Positions 27,841 through 38,477 of a DNA stretch of 64,000 nucleotides are shown piece by piece; the stretch's first letter is position 1; each line of letters opens with the position of its first letter. The stretch lies in NCBI GenBank assembly GCA_021775735.1, contig JAJFHG010000037.1, positions 1-64,000 on the forward strand, in the 5' to 3' direction. Below the pieces are notes generated by a model. It ran no database searches, was not told where the DNA came from, and saw only the letters and a program-made list of their open reading frames with translations. The DNA is from Hyphomicrobiaceae bacterium (GTDB lineage Bacteria > Pseudomonadota > Alphaproteobacteria > Rhizobiales > Hyphomicrobiaceae). The position numbers and the translations under genes were made by a program.

Positions 27841-29391
27841 TTATCGCACCAACGAAACTGATCCGAGTTTTGTTGCAATGTCGCGAAACGCGTCCTTTAA
27901 CTCGTTCGGATCGAGCGTGTTGTAGAAATGATCTACATCCGTACCACACGATTGGAGCGTGGCTTCAGCAATTGACCGCGCAGCAGATGAGAGCGCATCA
28001 AGATCAAAGCCCACAGTGTAAACTTCAATGCCTGCGCTCTTCATCGCCGTGCACAATTGCACCGCAAAATCAGAGGACTCTTGTTGGTCTTTTTTATCCC
28101 AACCGCGATAGGTATTGTAAACGCCATCCGACATCAGAATGGCAATTTTACGTAACTTGGGCATGCCATTGGGCAGTAATGCGGTGAGATCGGAATAGGG
28201 CCCAGGAGCACTCGCTGAAGGCCAAATACTACTCCAATTTGGGGACAACATATACCACGAGAAAGCTGTACCCAGTGCCCCACCGGTTGCTTTCTCACCA
28301 ACCAGAGCGTCGATCTTGGCTTTCAGATCAATCTTGTCTGAAGACAGGGGAACAATTTGATTGGCTTCATCTGTGCTGCAATAGCCGTTTTCATCCCAAT
28401 TGTAATGCTCGGCAGGGTCACTGGCATCAAGACCAAGTTTATCACTTGGTGGGGTGTCGGCGCTGTCCACACTCACCGGGTACCGTTGGCCACCGTTAGC
28501 ATTAATCCACCGCCCAATGCCAGGCGCGTCATCGGTCGCGTCAATACTCCATGACGCATCGTAAAATCGATCAGTAACACATGGGATAATTTTCCAGTTT
28601 GTGACTTGCTCAGATTGCTCATCATCGCAGTCATAATCGTCGCCGTCTTCACTTGATCCCGCAATGGTATAGTTGTGACAAACGTTGTACCAACCAGACC
28701 AAGTTGGGTCGAGATTCGTCATCGCTTTCATGATGCTGTCACCGGCACCATTGGGTGCCACACGTATACGTTTTGAAAATGGCACCAATGCCACACGCGA
28801 CGTTTCCTGCGACTGGTTATCTCTCACGACATAATTGATAAGATCTTTAGCTGCTGTTTTCATCGCCGCCATTTTTGTTCCGTCAGTACATGGTCCCACG
28901 CCGTCTCCGCACATGGAACCGGTCACATCGAGCATCAACGCCACTTCGATGTCCCCGCCGCCGGATGATACTTTTGCAATGGGAAAATCTGCCGCTGGAT
29001 TTGAAAACAGGGCCATCTTCTCAATGCCACCCAACTGAAGAAAAGAGGTCTCAATTTCGATGTTCCCGGACGCGGTGATCGCCGTGCCTTGATCAACGAT
29101 AGAGAATGCAACGGTGTCAGAGGCGACATCAAATCGGTTCACGATATTATCAGCGTAGTACCTTTGAGCCGCCGCGATTGCGTCGTTGTGAGAACCACCG
29201 CGCCACAACACAGTCGCACCAGCCAAAACAGCAGAATCGAGTGCACTTCCAGTAACGCTTCTGGCCTGCGAATAACGCTGAAAATCAACCCCAGCGCCAA
29301 CGGTAAGACAAATCACCGTGGCCATAATGGCAAATATAATGGCCGCAACACCCTGTGTATCACGACGAAAATTTATTGCGAATTCTGACAT
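27841..29391 (-). CDS. TadG-like protein with VWA domain
   Basis: A 516-residue protein. The N-terminus has the Tad-pilus-type prepilin-like region (RDTQGVAAIIFAIMATVICLTVGAGVDFQRYSQARSVTGSALDSAVLAG). A von Willebrand A domain from about 150 to the end carries the MIDAS motif DVTGSM and the later ILMSDGVYNTY. A cysteine- and acid-rich insert lies in the middle (near 245-345). TadG proteins are minor components of tight-adherence pili, held in the envelope by the N-terminal helix. No other tad/cpa gene is nearby, so this is an orphan copy. The ATG at 29391 has an adjacent AGG; 29394 is an equal choice. Confidence 0.88.
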   Translation of the reverse strand: MSEFAINFRRDTQGVAAIIFAIMATVICLTVGAGVDFQRYSQARSVTGSALDSAVLAGATVLWRGGSHNDAIAAAQRYYADNIVNRFDVASDTVAFSIVDQGTAITASGNIEIETSFLQLGGIEKMALFSNPAADFPIAKVSSGGGDIEVALMLDVTGSMCGDGVGPCTDGTKMAAMKTAAKDLINYVVRDNQSQETSRVALVPFSKRIRVAPNGAGDSIMKAMTNLDPTWSGWYNVCHNYTIAGSSEDGDDYDCDDEQSEQVTNWKIIPCVTDRFYDASWSIDATDDAPGIGRWINANGGQRYPVSVDSADTPPSDKLGLDASDPAEHYNWDENGYCSTDEANQIVPLSSDKIDLKAKIDALVGEKATGGALGTAFSWYMLSPNWSSIWPSASAPGPYSDLTALLPNGMPKLRKIAILMSDGVYNTYRGWDKKDQQESSDFAVQLCTAMKSAGIEVYTVGFDLDALSSAARSIAEATLQSCGTDVDHFYNTLDPNELKDAFRDIATKLGSVSLVR

Positions 29392-29694
29392 CATCCTGCA
29401 CGCTTTCCAAGAAACAGGCCTTGAAGATGAAGACAAACCGTCAAAATTTGTTGAAACGCGGCCCGTGGAAGCTCATGTTTGCGATCTAAAAGGGGTAAAT
29501 TTGGCCACAAGATTAACAAAAGCTTAGCGACGACGGTGAACGCCCCGCACCTTAGATGTGTCAGACCATGCCAGTGAACACCCCCGGGGTCCGTTAGCGG
29601 CCGGTCACAGACCGTCGTGCACTATCGCGTCTTCTATGACGGGCCATAGCTCAAAACCGGCTAGAAAAAATATCCTGATCTGTTACTGACAACC

Positions 29695-30189
29695 ATGGAT
29701 GAAAAGTTCGACGTTGAGACAACAAAAAGCGCCCTGCAGAACACACGATTGGTAATTGGACCGCGACCGGGCAAGAAATCGATCGATATGCTTGCCGCAC
29801 TGAACCTCACGCACTGTTGCACATTACTAAGTGAGCGCGAGGACGTGCAACCGATCAGGAAGATTTGCAAAAAATTAGGGTGTGACTGGATTTGGTTGCC
29901 AATTGAGGGTGGCAAGTTGGACATCCTTCGCCAAACTGACCTGAAGGGGCACGTACAGGCTTTCGTGCAACAAACGAAAAACGTGCCGACGCCTCATGTC
30001 TATATTCACTGCTCGGCAGGCATTCATCGCACAGGGTTCTTTGTCTATGTTTTGCTCAGGCTACGTGGCTTGGACCGCGAGGCTGCCAACGTCGAACTAT
30101 CCAACATTCGGGCCGTAACGGCAGAGCAAGTCGGACCAGAACGGTTGGACCTTGCAGATGAGCTGGTCGCCAGCCTCACGTCACCCTAA
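29695..30189 (+). CDS. Cysteine-based (dual-specificity type) protein phosphatase
   Basis: A 164-residue protein with the signature loop HCSAGIHRTG (C106 to R112), the P-loop of tyrosine and dual-specificity phosphatases. The TLLSEREDV strand and a WLPIEGG segment before it resemble the loop that carries the general acid in this family. It would dephosphorylate phosphoproteins, or possibly phosphoinositide- or polyphosphate-type substrates. There is no signal peptide. The ribosome binding site is weak. It is divergent from the TadG gene, and no kinase is adjacent; the nearest is at 3426-5456. Confidence 0.85.
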   Translation: MDEKFDVETTKSALQNTRLVIGPRPGKKSIDMLAALNLTHCCTLLSEREDVQPIRKICKKLGCDWIWLPIEGGKLDILRQTDLKGHVQAFVQQTKNVPTPHVYIHCSAGIHRTGFFVYVLLRLRGLDREAANVELSNIRAVTAEQVGPERLDLADELVASLTSP

Positions 30190-30398
30190 GCAGGTCAATA
30201 CACTTGCCTGGACTTCAAGTGTTCCGAACAGACCAACCTGACTTAAAAAACGCGCCGGTGTTAAGAACAAGAAGGATTCAAAAGCCAATCCTTGAAATTC
30301 TTCTTCATACCGGTGTCTACGCCATCTCGGACAACATTTTTTTGCTCACAAGTTAGGGCTTGAAATAGAATAGTAGGGCCTAGAAAATATATTTGAAC

Positions 30399-31388
30399 TT
30401 ATCGACCTGGAAAGTTGATTGCCGCTTCAATGATAGACTTACTCTGGTCCGTACCGGTAAAATTGCCGCTCGCTCCATCAATAGTGATCGATTTTTGTAA
30501 AATTCCAAGAAACCCGCCGTCGATACGTCTGAGAAATAGAGATTCCGATATGAGTCCCATCTCTTCTGATCTGCACTCACTAACGATTTTAAGTGCCAAG
30601 CTTCCGTCTGTAGTTGGCAGGTTTTCTTTTCCGGTTCTGTAGCTTTTTTTGCAAGCTTTCGCATCGAGACTAATGACTTTGGCAACGAGTTGCTCGAACG
30701 TAGATATCGACACGTTCTTTGCCATTGAGAAAACACCTATGGTGCCGTCAGGCAATCTAAATCGGCTGCCAGATTTATCATCCTTTGGCGGCAGAACTTT
30801 ATAATCCTTGATTTTGGCGTGCTCGAAGAATTCTTTCATTTTCCGCTCAGTTTTAGCGGAATCATACAATTGCTGTGAGTTGAGAGGGGCGCTGAAGTTC
30901 TCTTTTTGGGGTGCCTTGGGGAGTTGCTTCACGCAACGCAGTAGTGAGTTCATCGCGCTCAACGAGCCTCGAAGTGGAATATTATGAGTAGCATGCGTCG
31001 TTTTAATGCGCAGGTGATGACCTCTTTGTAGAGCGGTAAATGATTTTGCTTTGACCGACATAACAAGAGCTATTTTGCCCGCGACTTTGGCCGTACCGCG
31101 TCCCATAGAGAAACCGTCAATAGAAATTTCGAACTCAATTTTTTCTGAGTCGTCAAACTTCCAACCCTTATTGATTAGAATAAGGCCCCACTTTGCTGTC
31201 CTGTTTACGATTACGCCAAAAGTGGTTCCAGAAATTTGAGGCCCATACATCGTACAACCAGTTTTTTTGCTACCTGATTCAACAACACGCCAACCTTGTA
31301 CGGTCGCAGACCTGCCATCACTCGAGCAAAACAATGTAGCGGATAATAAAACGAGAGATAAGAAAACTATTATGTTGGGCTTAGACAT
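30399..31388 (-). CDS. Secreted hypothetical protein in an AT-rich segment
   Basis: A 329-residue protein with a signal peptide (IIVFLSLVLLSATLFCSS). A first beta-rich domain (about 30-150) includes GWRVVESGSKKTGCTMYGP and KWGLILINKGWKFDDSEKIEFEISIDG, a pattern like the invasion-associated-locus-B/periplasmic beta-sandwich type. A second domain (about 185-329) has a central cysteine pair. I do not recognise either firmly. The ATG at 31388 has GGA 7 bases upstream; longer starts to 31508 lack a signal. Base composition is visibly lower in GC than in both flanks, suggesting acquisition. Confidence 0.72.
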   Translation of the reverse strand: MSKPNIIVFLSLVLLSATLFCSSDGRSATVQGWRVVESGSKKTGCTMYGPQISGTTFGVIVNRTAKWGLILINKGWKFDDSEKIEFEISIDGFSMGRGTAKVAGKIALVMSVKAKSFTALQRGHHLRIKTTHATHNIPLRGSLSAMNSLLRCVKQLPKAPQKENFSAPLNSQQLYDSAKTERKMKEFFEHAKIKDYKVLPPKDDKSGSRFRLPDGTIGVFSMAKNVSISTFEQLVAKVISLDAKACKKSYRTGKENLPTTDGSLALKIVSECRSEEMGLISESLFLRRIDGGFLGILQKSITIDGASGNFTGTDQSKSIIEAAINFPGR

Positions 31389-31645
31389 ACGCAATCCATG
31401 CTTGAAATTTTGATATTTAGATTCGGAATTTAATTTAGATAGAATTGACTGTCCAATGAAGAAACTTCCTGAACTATTCAGGGGATATTTGTGGTGCACA
31501 AAGATCACCAGAACACCTCAAGCCACCGGTCTTAGAAACTCTACAAAGAAATGGCACATGAAATTGGGGCGGAACACAACGCCGACAACCCAGTCACTTG
31601 AAAAAGGTGACCGGCAAAACGTTAGGCCAAAACAATTTCGCAGGG

Positions 31646-32575
31646 TCATCGCGCTTTGCTGCGCGCCTGGACAATGGTTTTGCGCAACCATGCGTGACCG
31701 GGGTCATTGTCATAGGATGAGTGCCACAACATTGAAACTGTCACGTCAGGGACCTCAATAGGCACAGGGCTGAGTGTCAGATTAAGTTTGCGTGCAAAAA
31801 AGCGCGCGAGGCGCGCATGCATCGTCGTTAAGACTGGTGCGCCAGCAACGAGAAACGGTACGGCGACGAAGCGCGGCGTGGTCAACACGATTTTGCGTGA
31901 CAGGCCCACTTTTTCAAGAGCATCGTCAACAACACCTCGTTCGCCCGTGCGCAGGCTTGTTAGAACATGCGGAAACCGTACGTAATCCTCAAGCGAAATT
32001 GGCGGCTTTATGTCGACCTTCGCGGAGTTGAATAAACACAAATAGGTATCAGTCGCGAGGACTTTGCGCTTGTGATGCACCTGACCTTTAGGAAAGGTTC
32101 CTATACCGATGCCGAGTTCAATGCGGTCAGCATCAATCTCCTCAAGAATTTGGCGTTCGTCGGTCGAGTGAAAACGAAAGTGGATGCCTGGTGCGCGTTC
32201 GCAAACGAAGTTGAGAAGGTCGGGGCCAAATAGCATTTCGGTGCTGTCTGGCAAGGCGATATGAAATGTTCGCTCGGATGTCGCTGGATCGAAATCATCT
32301 GCACGTGAGACAAGCGCTTCAATATCCGACAACGCGATGCGGACACGGTCCGCCAGCGCCAACGCCTTCGGTGTTGGTCGCATCCCCTGAGGCGATCGTA
32401 CCAGCAACTCATCGTCGAACAATTGCCGCAGACGCGCCAGGTTGTGGCTCATCGCAGATTGACCCAATCCAACGCGCTCGGCGGCTTTGGTGACGCTGCG
32501 CTCGGTCAGAAGTGCATCAAAGGCCACCAAAAGGTTCAGATCGATGCGAGCTAAATTAATATGATCAATGCCCAT
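31646..32575 (-). CDS. LysR-type transcriptional regulator
   Basis: A 309-residue regulator. The N-terminal winged helix shows RIDLNLLVAFDALLTERSVTKAAERVGLGQSAMSHNLARLRQLFDDELLVRSPQGMRPTPKA, the standard LysR DNA-binding segment of the NodD/PcpR-like branch. It is followed by a periplasmic-binding-fold effector domain. LysR proteins typically control the divergent neighbour and themselves. Here the neighbour is a small secreted protein whose coding region starts 97 bases away, so it is the likely target. The inducer is unknown. Confidence 0.94.
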   Translation of the reverse strand: MGIDHINLARIDLNLLVAFDALLTERSVTKAAERVGLGQSAMSHNLARLRQLFDDELLVRSPQGMRPTPKALALADRVRIALSDIEALVSRADDFDPATSERTFHIALPDSTEMLFGPDLLNFVCERAPGIHFRFHSTDERQILEEIDADRIELGIGIGTFPKGQVHHKRKVLATDTYLCLFNSAKVDIKPPISLEDYVRFPHVLTSLRTGERGVVDDALEKVGLSRKIVLTTPRFVAVPFLVAGAPVLTTMHARLARFFARKLNLTLSPVPIEVPDVTVSMLWHSSYDNDPGHAWLRKTIVQARSKAR

Positions 32576-32672
32576 TATGAACCCTATTTATTGGACTAAT
32601 GGGGGCCTAGGTACCATTATCTGAACCAGAGGGAAAGACATAGGTGCCTTTCCAGTTATGAAGCAGGAACCC

Positions 32673-33014
32673 ATGATCATGAATAAATTCAGGATTATTT
32701 TCGCTACGCTCGGCCTTGCCGCAAGCCTCGCAACGACGGCACAAGCTGGAGATCTGGCAGCGTATCACGGACAAAAGATTGAGCTGGGGCCGGTCAGCGG
32801 TGTCGCCTATTACACAGTCGAGAAAGACGGCTATCACGTCGTTGCAACATTGGCTGATACAGACAGCAAGACCGTTCGGTTCGAGGCTGTGCTGGTCCCG
32901 GGACAGGCAGTTGTGCTGTCTTCACCCGCAGCACAAGGCAACGCGCCAGCCCGGGTCGAAATCAGTCGCTATAACGACCGCATCCAGGTGCAGAACTTGT
33001 CTGCGACCAACTAA
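32673..33014 (+). CDS. Small secreted protein, likely target of the divergent LysR regulator
   Basis: A 113-residue protein with a signal peptide (FRIIFATLGLAASLATTAQA). A compact beta-rich mature domain of about 90 residues (KIELGPVSGVAYYTVEKDGYHVVATLADTD) has no cysteine. I do not know its function. I chose the ATG at 32673 because AGGA precedes it; 32679 and 32658 are alternatives. It is divergent from the LysR gene and followed by a strong terminator, so it is a single-gene unit. Confidence 0.8.
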   Translation: MIMNKFRIIFATLGLAASLATTAQAGDLAAYHGQKIELGPVSGVAYYTVEKDGYHVVATLADTDSKTVRFEAVLVPGQAVVLSSPAAQGNAPARVEISRYNDRIQVQNLSATN

Positions 33015-33042
33015 AGACTGTGTTTTCGAACGTTGAAACAAG

Positions 33043-33078
33043 TGGAGCAGAGCAAAATCTGCTCCACTTTTTTTATTT
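33043..33078 (+). terminator. Intrinsic terminator after the LysR-linked secreted gene
   Basis: A perfect 10-bp stem (GTGGAGCAGA with TCTGCTCCAC), loop GCAAAA, followed by seven T. Ends are accurate to a base or so. Confidence 0.93.
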
Positions 33079-33715
33079 TTTCCACGTCCAACCAGATTGC
33101 AGTCGCCACCCCAAGTGTGCTGACACAGCCTGAACGCAATCGCACCAGCGCTTTTTTTTGCAGCGTCCAACCCAAAACCGCCGCGCCCCAAGCCTTGCCA
33201 TACCCAGCCGCGTTTATGCCTCAGCGCGACACTTTCACCGCCCGCGATACGCCCCCTGCCTGCTCAAACCATTCAAAGGCCCCTTCCATCTGTCGCTGGG
33301 CTCTTGTCTCAGGGGGTAAAAACTGCCACATTCGCACGAAAGGTCAGCATTCCTGTCCTTTATTGCCGCGCTGTTTTGGGGGAGTGTTTTCAGCCCCTCC
33401 GAAGGCGCGGTTGTTTGTGGCCGATCCACCGTCGGTGGATCAGTCACAACTAGACGCCCTTGGGTTTTGGACCAAGTCGCTGCGCACGGGTTTTTTGTGC
33501 ACAACTGGCATCAATCCTAACGGGGCAAAAAGGCCCGCAAAATTTGCAGGCTGCCGTCGGGGGCTGGCATACCTGACAATGACCAAACACAGGTCATGCA
33601 GATAAACGAAAGCGGTCTGCCTGCTTGCAGCGTGCTGCAGGCGCAAACCGCATCATCACGACTCTGCGCTGAACGCCAAACACTCGCCCCCGTGGGGCCA
33701 CCGAGGTCGAACGAT
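33079..33715 (+). other. Long leader region upstream of gltB, with a palindrome
   Basis: No convincing gene is seen in 630 bases. A perfect inverted repeat GATCCACC-GTC-GGTGGATC lies at 33423-33441. The region must carry the gltBD promoter. Frames running through it lack ribosome binding sites and family support. Confidence 0.5.
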
Positions 33716-36700
33716 ATGAATACCAAACACCAAAACGCCTGTGTGAGATCACGTCCTGAAGCTGAAGGACTATTTGATCCAGCACAAGAACGTGATGCCT
33801 GTGGTGTTGGCTTCATTGCAGACCTTAAAGGCCGCAAGTCACACAAGATTGTTGAAGGCGGACTTGAGATCTTGCTCAACCTTGAGCATCGCGGTGCTGT
33901 TGGTGCTGACCCACTGACAGGTGACGGCGCGGGTCTGCTTGTGCAAATTCCTCACGCGTTCTTAGCCCAGGAGTGTCAGGTCGCAGGCTTTGCACTGCCG
34001 GAGCCGGGCAACTACGGCGTTGGGCATATTTTTATGCCCAAGAACGCCCGTCTCAGACAGCATTGCGAACGGGTGTGGACGCGGTGCTTAAAGGAAGAAG
34101 GCTTAAAGATCTTGGGCTGGCGCACGGTGCCAGTTGACAGCACGTGCCTATCAACACTGGTCGCGTCTAACGAGCCTGCGCATCGGCAAGTGTTCATTGC
34201 ACGACCTGCTGACGTGACAGATCAAGATGAATTTGAACGTCGCCTCTATCTGGCGCGCAAGGTTGTCTCCAAATCTATTCGTGATGCTTATAAAGGGCGC
34301 GACATTGGTCACTATACTGTATCGCTGTCTTCGCGCACACTTGTTTACAAGGGCATGTTCCTATCTGCCCAAGTGAAAGCATATTACAAAGACCTCTCTG
34401 ATCCGCGATTCACGTCCGCCATTGCATTGGTTCATCAACGGTTTTCAACCAACACATTCCCTTCGTGGCGTTTGGCACATCCTTACCGCATGGTCGCGCA
34501 CAATGGCGAGATCAATACCCTGCGTGGCAACGTCAACTGGATGGCCGCTCGCCAAGCTTCTGTCTCCTCGCCGTTGTTTGGAGATGACATCACAAAGCTG
34601 TGGCCGATTTCCTTTGACGGTCAATCCGATACCGCCTGCTTTGACAACGCCCTCGAATTTTTGACCATGGGTGGCTACAGCCTTGCACATGCCGCAATGA
34701 TGCTGATTCCCGAAGCCTGGGCTGGCAATCCGATGATGAATGCAAGCCGGCGCGCATTTTATGAATACCACGCTTGCATGATGGAACCATGGGATGGCCC
34801 TGCTGCTGTTGCCTTTACGGACGGCCGCCAAATCGGTGCAACGCTGGATCGCAATGGTTTGCGACCTGCGCGGTACCTGGTGACCAAAGATGACGTTGTC
34901 ATCATGTCATCAGAATCCGGTGTGCTTCCGGTCGCGGAAGAAGACATCGTTAAGAAGTGGCGCCTTCAACCAGGCAAGATGCTGCTCATCGACTTGGAAA
35001 AAGGCAGTATCATTTCTGATGATGAACTGAAAGCTGAGCTCACCGCGAGCCATCCGTATCAAAGCTGGCTGGAGCAGACGCAGATTAAAGTGACGGACCT
35101 GCCGCTGGCGGGTGCTGCCCAAAGCACAAAATCCAACCGCGATCTTCTCGATCTGCAGCAAGCATTTGGCTACTCTCAAGAGAGCCTGAAAATGCTGATG
35201 GCTCCGATGGCTAAAACTGGCCAAGAAGGCACGGGCTCAATGGGCACCGACACGCCACTGTCAGCGCTGTCTTCAAAGCCTAAAGGTCTGCACACCTACT
35301 TCAAACAGAATTTTGCTCAGGTCACCAATCCACCAATTGACTCCATTCGCGAAGAATTGGTGATGAGCCTGGTGTCGTTTATCGGCCCGCGTCCAAACAT
35401 TCTTGAGCTTGAAGGAATGTCCAAGGTCAAACGCTTGGAAGTTGATCAACCCATCTTGACCAACAATGATCTTGAGCGCATTCGCCAAATTGGGCGCGTT
35501 CCTGACAACCACTTCTCATCAATCACCATCGACATAACCTATCCAGCCGAAAATGGCCCGGACGGTATGGCGGCTGCATTGGATGTTATTTGCGCCGAAA
35601 CAGAAGAGGCGGTGCGCTCGCGTGACTACAACATTCTTATTTTATCAGATCGTGAAATGGGCGCAGATCGCATTCCCGTTCCATCTCTGCTTGCAACATC
35701 AGCTGTTCATCATCACTTGATCCAGCGCGGGCTGCGGACCTCGGTTGGTCTTGTTGTTGAAACGGGCGAAGCCCACGAAGTGCATCAATTCTGCACGCTC
35801 GCAGGTTACGGCGCTGAAGCCATCAACCCCTACCTCGCATTCAACACCTTAACCGCATTAGCCCCAGATCTTGGTCCAGATCTGACACCAGAAGAGGCAC
35901 AAAAAAAATACATCAAAGCAATTGGCAAGGCGATTTTGAAGGTGATGGCCAAAATGGGCATCTCCACCTATCAATCGTATTGCGGCGCACAGATCTTTGA
36001 CGCTGTCGGTCTGCGCACAACATTCGTTGATAAGTATTTCACCGGCACCCACACACAAATTGAAGGGGTCGGCCTAGCAGAGATTGCTAAAGAAACTGTC
36101 GCGCGTCACACGGCTGCCTTTTCCAATGCACCTGTTCTCGAAAATGCACTCGACGTTGGAGGTGAATATGCGTTTCGCATTCGAGGCGAAGCCCACGTCT
36201 GGCGGCCAAGTGTCGTGGCAGACCTGCAGCATGCTGTGCGTTCCGGAGACGCGCTCAACCCTGACAATCCCGCCATCCCTGAAAAATATCAGTCGTTTGC
36301 AGATGCTGTAAACAAACAATCGGAACAACTGATGACCATGCGCGGTCTGTTTCGCCTGAAGGGCGCAGACGAGTTGGGCCGACAGCCTGTGCCTTTGGAA
36401 GAAGTTGAAGCGGCAGCCGACATTGTGAAACGCTTTTCAACCGGTGCCATGAGCTTTGGCTCGATTTCGCGCGAAGTACACACCACGCTGGCTATTGCCA
36501 TGAACCGGATTGGTGGCAAGTCCAACACGGGTGAAGGTGGCGAAGAAGTTGATCGCTTCACACCCATGCCGTCGGGCGATTCTATGCGCTCAGCGATTAA
36601 ACAAATTGCATCGGGTCGGTTTGGGGTGACGACAGAATACCTCGCCAACTCAGACATGATGCAGATTAAAATGGCGCAAGGAGCAAAGCCTGGTGAAGGT

Positions 36701-38419
36701 GGCCAGCTACCTGGCCATAAAGTTGATGCGACCATTGCCAAGGTGCGCCATTCAACACCAGGTGTTGCGTTGATTTCACCACCACCGCACCACGACATCT
36801 ATTCGATTGAGGATCTGGCACAGCTGATTTTTGACCTTAAGAACGTCAATCCTGCAGGTGATGTATCGGTAAAACTCGTTTCTGAAGTTGGTGTTGGTAC
36901 AGTTGCAGCTGGCGTTGCCAAGGCACGCGCTGATCATGTCACCATTTCAGGCTTTGAGGGCGGCACTGGCGCCTCCCCGCTCACCTCGATCAAGCATGCC
37001 GGATCGCCGTGGGAAATCGGCCTTGCTGAAACCCACCAAACGCTGGTGATCAACGAATTGCGTGGCCGCATTGCCGTCCAAGTGGATGGCGGGTTGCGTA
37101 CTGGCCGCGATGTCATCGTCGGTGCATTGCTGGGCGCTGATGAGTTTGGTTTTTCAACCGCACCATTGATTGCGGCTGGCTGCATCATGATGCGCAAGTG
37201 TCATCTCAACACCTGTCCGGTCGGCATTGCGACGCAAAACCCAGTGTTACGCGCACGCTTCACCGGTACGCCTGAGCATGTCATCAACTACCTGTTCTAT
37301 GTTGCTGAAGAAGTACGCGCATTGATGGCGGAGATGGGCTTTAAAACGCTCGAAGAGCTGATCGGGCAAAGCGACTACCTGGATAAGGATCGCGCTATTG
37401 CCCATTGGAAAGCAAACGGATTGGACTTCAAAAAGCTGTTCCACAAACCAACCCCAGGCGAAGGTGTTGCGATTTCCAATTCTGAGCGCCAAGACCATGG
37501 CCTTGAAAAAGTACTCGACAACAAACTCATTGAACTTGCAGAACCCGCCATTTTGACAGGCACGCCTGTCAAACATGATGTCGCGATCAAAAACGTCGAT
37601 CGCAGTGCCGGCGCCATGCTGTCAGGCACCATCGCAAAACGCTATGGTCACGCGGGCCTGCCAGAAGACACCGTCTGGTTTACGTTCCGGGGCACAGCCG
37701 GGCAAAGCTTTGGCGCATGGTCTGCAAAAGGCGTGACGCTTGACCTTATTGGCGAAGGTAATGACTACGTTGGCAAGGGACTGTCGGGCGGCAAGTTAAT
37801 CGTGCGCCCAGATCCGAGATCAAAGATCGTACCCGAAGAAAGCATCATCGTTGGCAATACCGTTCTCTATGGCGCCGTCACTGGGGAATGCTATTTCCGC
37901 GGCGTTGCAGGGGAACGCTTTGCGGTCCGCAACTCTGGCGCTGTTGCCGTTGTTGAAGGCACCGGCGACCATTGCTGTGAATATATGACCGGCGGGGTCG
38001 CCGTTATACTCGGCACCACCGGACGCAATTTTGCTGCCGGTATGTCCGGCGGCATCGCTTATGTTTATGACGAAGCGGGCACCTTTGACTCCTACCTCAA
38101 CAAAGGAATGGTTGAACTCGAAGCAATTGAGGCAAGTCCTGATGTGCTGGCCAAACAGACTGCGACCAATGGAGATGCAGCCAACCATCCTTTGGCACCG
38201 TTGATGAGTGACATGCGTGGTCAAGATGCAGAACGCCTGCACGCGCTAATCACGCGTCATGCGCACTACACCAACTCAGCCAAAGCCCAGCAGATTTTGA
38301 GTGATTGGCCGAATGCCATCACCAAATTCAAAAAAGTGATGCCTACCGAATATCGCCGTGCACTCAACGATCTGGCCAAGTCAAACGCTTCACAAGAAAC
38401 CAGCGCCAGCACCAACTAA
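33716..38419 (+). CDS. gltB: Glutamate synthase (NADPH) large subunit
   Basis: A 1567-residue subunit that converts glutamine and 2-oxoglutarate to glutamate with GltD. It has an N-terminal class II glutaminase domain whose catalytic cysteine, C29 in ERDACGVGF, is freed by removing a 28-residue propeptide. Then come the central domain, the FMN-binding synthase domain ([45 protein letters not shown]), the Fe-S cysteines in [19 protein letters not shown], and the C-terminal GXGXG beta-helix ([25 protein letters not shown]). The start is set at 33716 behind GAGG. It forms an operon with gltD 58 bases on. Confidence 0.98.
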   Translation: MNTKHQNACVRSRPEAEGLFDPAQERDACGVGFIADLKGRKSHKIVEGGLEILLNLEHRGAVGADPLTGDGAGLLVQIPHAFLAQECQVAGFALPEPGNYGVGHIFMPKNARLRQHCERVWTRCLKEEGLKILGWRTVPVDSTCLSTLVASNEPAHRQVFIARPADVTDQDEFERRLYLARKVVSKSIRDAYKGRDIGHYTVSLSSRTLVYKGMFLSAQVKAYYKDLSDPRFTSAIALVHQRFSTNTFPSWRLAHPYRMVAHNGEINTLRGNVNWMAARQASVSSPLFGDDITKLWPISFDGQSDTACFDNALEFLTMGGYSLAHAAMMLIPEAWAGNPMMNASRRAFYEYHACMMEPWDGPAAVAFTDGRQIGATLDRNGLRPARYLVTKDDVVIMSSESGVLPVAEEDIVKKWRLQPGKMLLIDLEKGSIISDDELKAELTASHPYQSWLEQTQIKVTDLPLAGAAQSTKSNRDLLDLQQAFGYSQESLKMLMAPMAKTGQEGTGSMGTDTPLSALSSKPKGLHTYFKQNFAQVTNPPIDSIREELVMSLVSFIGPRPNILELEGMSKVKRLEVDQPILTNNDLERIRQIGRVPDNHFSSITIDITYPAENGPDGMAAALDVICAETEEAVRSRDYNILILSDREMGADRIPVPSLLATSAVHHHLIQRGLRTSVGLVVETGEAHEVHQFCTLAGYGAEAINPYLAFNTLTALAPDLGPDLTPEEAQKKYIKAIGKAILKVMAKMGISTYQSYCGAQIFDAVGLRTTFVDKYFTGTHTQIEGVGLAEIAKETVARHTAAFSNAPVLENALDVGGEYAFRIRGEAHVWRPSVVADLQHAVRSGDALNPDNPAIPEKYQSFADAVNKQSEQLMTMRGLFRLKGADELGRQPVPLEEVEAAADIVKRFSTGAMSFGSISREVHTTLAIAMNRIGGKSNTGEGGEEVDRFTPMPSGDSMRSAIKQIASGRFGVTTEYLANSDMMQIKMAQGAKPGEGGQLPGHKVDATIAKVRHSTPGVALISPPPHHDIYSIEDLAQLIFDLKNVNPAGDVSVKLVSEVGVGTVAAGVAKARADHVTISGFEGGTGASPLTSIKHAGSPWEIGLAETHQTLVINELRGRIAVQVDGGLRTGRDVIVGALLGADEFGFSTAPLIAAGCIMMRKCHLNTCPVGIATQNPVLRARFTGTPEHVINYLFYVAEEVRALMAEMGFKTLEELIGQSDYLDKDRAIAHWKANGLDFKKLFHKPTPGEGVAISNSERQDHGLEKVLDNKLIELAEPAILTGTPVKHDVAIKNVDRSAGAMLSGTIAKRYGHAGLPEDTVWFTFRGTAGQSFGAWSAKGVTLDLIGEGNDYVGKGLSGGKLIVRPDPRSKIVPEESIIVGNTVLYGAVTGECYFRGVAGERFAVRNSGAVAVVEGTGDHCCEYMTGGVAVILGTTGRNFAAGMSGGIAYVYDEAGTFDSYLNKGMVELEAIEASPDVLAKQTATNGDAANHPLAPLMSDMRGQDAERLHALITRHAHYTNSAKAQQILSDWPNAITKFKKVMPTEYRRALNDLAKSNASQETSASTN

Positions 38420-38477
38420 AACAACGCAACGACATTCGCAGGCCAATGCACTGCGACAGATGAGAACGAGACGAAAC

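Noticed and set aside
33033-33605. Plus-strand frame of about 190 codons upstream of gltB
   Set aside because: It begins inside a terminator hairpin, has no ribosome binding site and its composition is not protein-like.
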